A DNA stretch of 10,936 bases from an uncultured Acidimicrobiaceae bacterium (lineage in GTDB: Bacteria > Actinomycetota > Acidimicrobiia > Acidimicrobiales > Bog-793): NCBI GenBank assembly GCA_903907185.1, contig CAIVND010000256.1, forward strand, positions 1 through 10,936, written 5' to 3'. How positions within the stretch are numbered: the first letter of the stretch is position 1; each line of letters begins with the position of its first letter. Made by a program: the position numbers and the translations under genes. Under the pieces are notes generated by a model, which saw only the letters and a list, made by a program, of their open reading frames with translations, had not been told where the DNA came from and did no database searches. Shown piece by piece: positions 9,226 through 10,936 of this stretch.

Positions 9226-10245
9226 ATGACCGTACGGGTAGCGATCAATGGGTTTGGACGGATCGGGCGGAACTTCTTGCGTGCGGCCTATGCCGCAAAG
9301 GCCGATATCGAGATTGTTGCGGTCAACGATCTCGTCTCGATTGAGTCGAATGCACATCTTTTGCGCTATGACTCGACCCACGGCAGGTTCGCCGGGAATG
9401 TCGAGGTTGATGACCGTGGCATCGTGGTTGACGGCCAGCCGATTTCGGTCTTTGCCGAGCGTGATCCCAAGGATCTTCCCTGGGGAGATCTGAAGATTGA
9501 TGTCGTTGTCGAGTCCACTGGTCGGTTCACCAAGCGTGAACAGGCTGCTGCCCATCTCACCGCCGGTGCTCGGCGAGTGGTGGTCTCCGCTCCCGCAGAT
9601 GGTGCCGACGCCACCTTTGTCGTCGGGGTCAATGACGACACCTTTGATCCAACAAAGCACCTAGTCGTGTCCAATGCTTCGTGTACGACGAACTGCTTTG
9701 TGCCCCTCGTAAAGGTGCTCGATGATGCTTTCGAGGTGCGCCACGGTCTCATGACAACGGTGCATGCCTACACAAACGACCAGGAGCTCCTTGATCTCGC
9801 CCGTGACAACATGCGCCGTGCCCGTGCTGCAGCAGTAAATATCGTTCCTACCCAGACTGGTGCAGCTCGTGCGACGAGCCTGGTGATGGAGTCGATGAAG
9901 GGTCGTCTCGATGGCCAAGCACTGCGGGTGCCAGTACAGGACGGTTCGATCACCGATTTCACCGCAATACTTGGACGAAGCACGACGGTTGAGGAGATCA
10001 ATGCCGCCTTTGCCGCGGCAAGTGCCGTTGGACCGCTCGCGAGGGTATTGGAGTACACCGAGGATCCCATTGTCTCTACTGATGTGGTCGGCCGGTCTGC
10101 TTCGTGCATCTTTGACTCGGAGCTCACGATGGCGATGCCTCTTCCTGATGGCACAACACTGGTCAAAGTCTTTGGCTGGTATGACAATGAGTGGGGATAC
10201 TCCAGCCGTCTCGTAGATCTGATTGAGATCATCGGTTCGAAATGA
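9226..10245 (+). CDS. gap: Glyceraldehyde-3-phosphate dehydrogenase, type I
   Basis: GAPDH oxidises glyceraldehyde 3-phosphate with inorganic phosphate to 1,3-bisphosphoglycerate, reducing NAD+. The 339-residue product is full length. It begins MTVRVAINGFGRIGR, the dinucleotide-binding motif; D35 in VAVNDL is the residue typical of NAD-preferring enzymes. The active-site SNASCTTN gives nucleophile C153, H180 (TTVHAYTND) is the catalytic His, TGAARA supplies phosphate contacts, and R234 lies in RVPVQDGSITD. The end NEWGYSSRLVDL is canonical. Only a weak GGTGA lies 4 nt before the ATG. The stop overlaps the pgk start by ATGA, so the next enzyme of the pathway is translationally coupled. The 178-bp gap upstream suggests its own promoter, separate from the yvcK transcript. 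Confidence 0.98.
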   Translation: MTVRVAINGFGRIGRNFLRAAYAAKADIEIVAVNDLVSIESNAHLLRYDSTHGRFAGNVEVDDRGIVVDGQPISVFAERDPKDLPWGDLKIDVVVESTGRFTKREQAAAHLTAGARRVVVSAPADGADATFVVGVNDDTFDPTKHLVVSNASCTTNCFVPLVKVLDDAFEVRHGLMTTVHAYTNDQELLDLARDNMRRARAAAVNIVPTQTGAARATSLVMESMKGRLDGQALRVPVQDGSITDFTAILGRSTTVEEINAAFAAASAVGPLARVLEYTEDPIVSTDVVGRSASCIFDSELTMAMPLPDGTTLVKVFGWYDNEWGYSSRLVDLIEIIGSK

Positions 10246-10936
10246 TCGGCAGGCTTCCCGTCCTTGAGGATCTTCCTCCGCTTGCCGGAAAAAATGTCCT
10301 CGTGCGAGTTGACTACAACGTCCCATTTGCAGTTGACGCTGAGGGGAATCGAACGATTACGGACGAGTTTCGTATTCAAGAGACGCTTCCAACGATCACT
10401 TGGCTGCTCAACAATCGGGCCAACGTAACCCTGTGCACGCACATAGGCCGACCCGGTGGCGTTGTCGTCCCTGAACTCTCTGTGGCGCCAATCGCTGAGT
10501 ATCTTCAACGATTTGTTCCTGAGGCAAAGGTGATGGAGAACCTTCGCTTCCATCCAGGCGAGGAATCGAATGATCCTGAGTTTGTTGACCTGCTGCTTGA
10601 GGGCCAGGACTATTTCGTTAATGAGGCGTTCAGTGTCTCACACCGCGATCATGCTTCAGTTACTGGCCCTCCCAAGCGTGTGCCGTCGGTGGCTGGCCGT
10701 CTCCTTGCTCGTGAGGTTCAGGTTCTAACCCAGCTCTTGGAAGAACCTGATCGACCCTTTATTGCAATCGTTGGCGGGGCCAAGATTCGCGACAAACTCT
10801 CAGTGCTGCGCGCTTTAGCGGAGCGTGTCGATGCGTTGATTGTCGGTGGAGGAATGGCCTACACCTTTCATGCCGCTCTCGGTCACGAGATCGGCACCTC
10901 GCTCTTTGACGAGACACAGGTTGAGGCGTGTCGCGC
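10242..10936 (+). CDS. pgk: Phosphoglycerate kinase, N-terminal part, cut by window edge
   Basis: PGK transfers phosphate from 1,3-bisphosphoglycerate to ADP, using the product of the preceding gap gene. The frame is open at the right edge, showing 231 codons of an enzyme usually near 400 residues: the 3-phosphoglycerate-binding N-terminal domain and the start of the nucleotide-binding domain. Landmarks are RVDYNVP (22-28), THIGRPGG, ENLRFHPGEE, SHRDHASVTGPP, GGAKIRDK (ending at K185) and the GGGMAYTF block. The basic substrate-binding residues in THIGRP, NLRFHPGE and SHRDHAS are present. Some positions are unusual: VNEAFS (E128, S131) where the family normally reads VNDAFG, and AKIRDKL (R183) where it usually has AKVxDK with a small residue. 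The ATG overlaps the gap stop as ATGA; no separate Shine-Dalgarno is evident. Confidence 0.97.
   Translation, partial: MIGRLPVLEDLPPLAGKNVLVRVDYNVPFAVDAEGNRTITDEFRIQETLPTITWLLNNRANVTLCTHIGRPGGVVVPELSVAPIAEYLQRFVPEAKVMENLRFHPGEESNDPEFVDLLLEGQDYFVNEAFSVSHRDHASVTGPPKRVPSVAGRLLAREVQVLTQLLEEPDRPFIAIVGGAKIRDKLSVLRALAERVDALIVGGGMAYTFHAALGHEIGTSLFDETQVEACR

Noticed and set aside
8614..9660. A long open frame of 348 codons on the minus strand across yvcK, the intergenic region and gap
   Set aside because: It is antisense to two clear genes, has no recognisable motifs, and its length is explained by codon bias of the opposite strand.

Overview
This is a gene-dense window of moderately high G+C (about 57-58% by eye) in which every supported gene lies on the + strand. 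The gene set and order (uvrB, uvrA, an SDR-type gene, uvrC, a methyltransferase, rapZ, yvcK, gap, pgk) match the conserved actinobacterial chromosome arm in which uvrC, rapZ, yvcK and the triose-phosphate glycolytic genes are neighbours. Frequent GTG starts, actinobacterial-looking protein sequences (for example a RapZ P-loop ending GAGRSS) and the moderate G+C suggest a deep-branching actinobacterium, perhaps an acidimicrobial lineage. That taxonomic placement is inference and cannot be settled from this window.

Layout. Positions 1-642 hold the 3' end of uvrB. Then come complete uvrA (663-3488) and a 251-residue SDR-fold gene (3502-4257) whose uvrA-proximal ribosome site overlaps the uvrA stop. 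A 158-bp gap (4258-4415) carries inverted repeats that could act as a terminator. uvrC (4416-6401) overlaps a class I SAM-methyltransferase gene (6398-7192) by 4 bp. A short leader with a TACAAT box, a hairpin and a strong Shine-Dalgarno sequence precedes rapZ (7254-8108), followed directly by yvcK. A 178-bp non-coding stretch precedes gap (9226-10245), which overlaps pgk by 4 bp; pgk runs off the right edge.

How the genes work together. UvrA, UvrB and UvrC are the whole damage-recognition and dual-incision machinery of nucleotide excision repair, here within 6.4 kb. RapZ and YvcK are paired regulators of amino-sugar and cell-envelope metabolism and central carbon flux. GAPDH and PGK catalyse consecutive steps of lower glycolysis. 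whiA, which commonly follows yvcK in actinobacteria and Firmicutes, is not in its usual place.

I found no mobile element, CRISPR array, tRNA or rRNA, and no clearly new biological system. The points most worth a second look are the SDR protein lacking the YxxxK catalytic residues, a UvrA zinc-module ligand substitution, possible leaderless starts of uvrA and uvrC, competing stem arms upstream of uvrC, missing whiA, and a strong excess of GATC.
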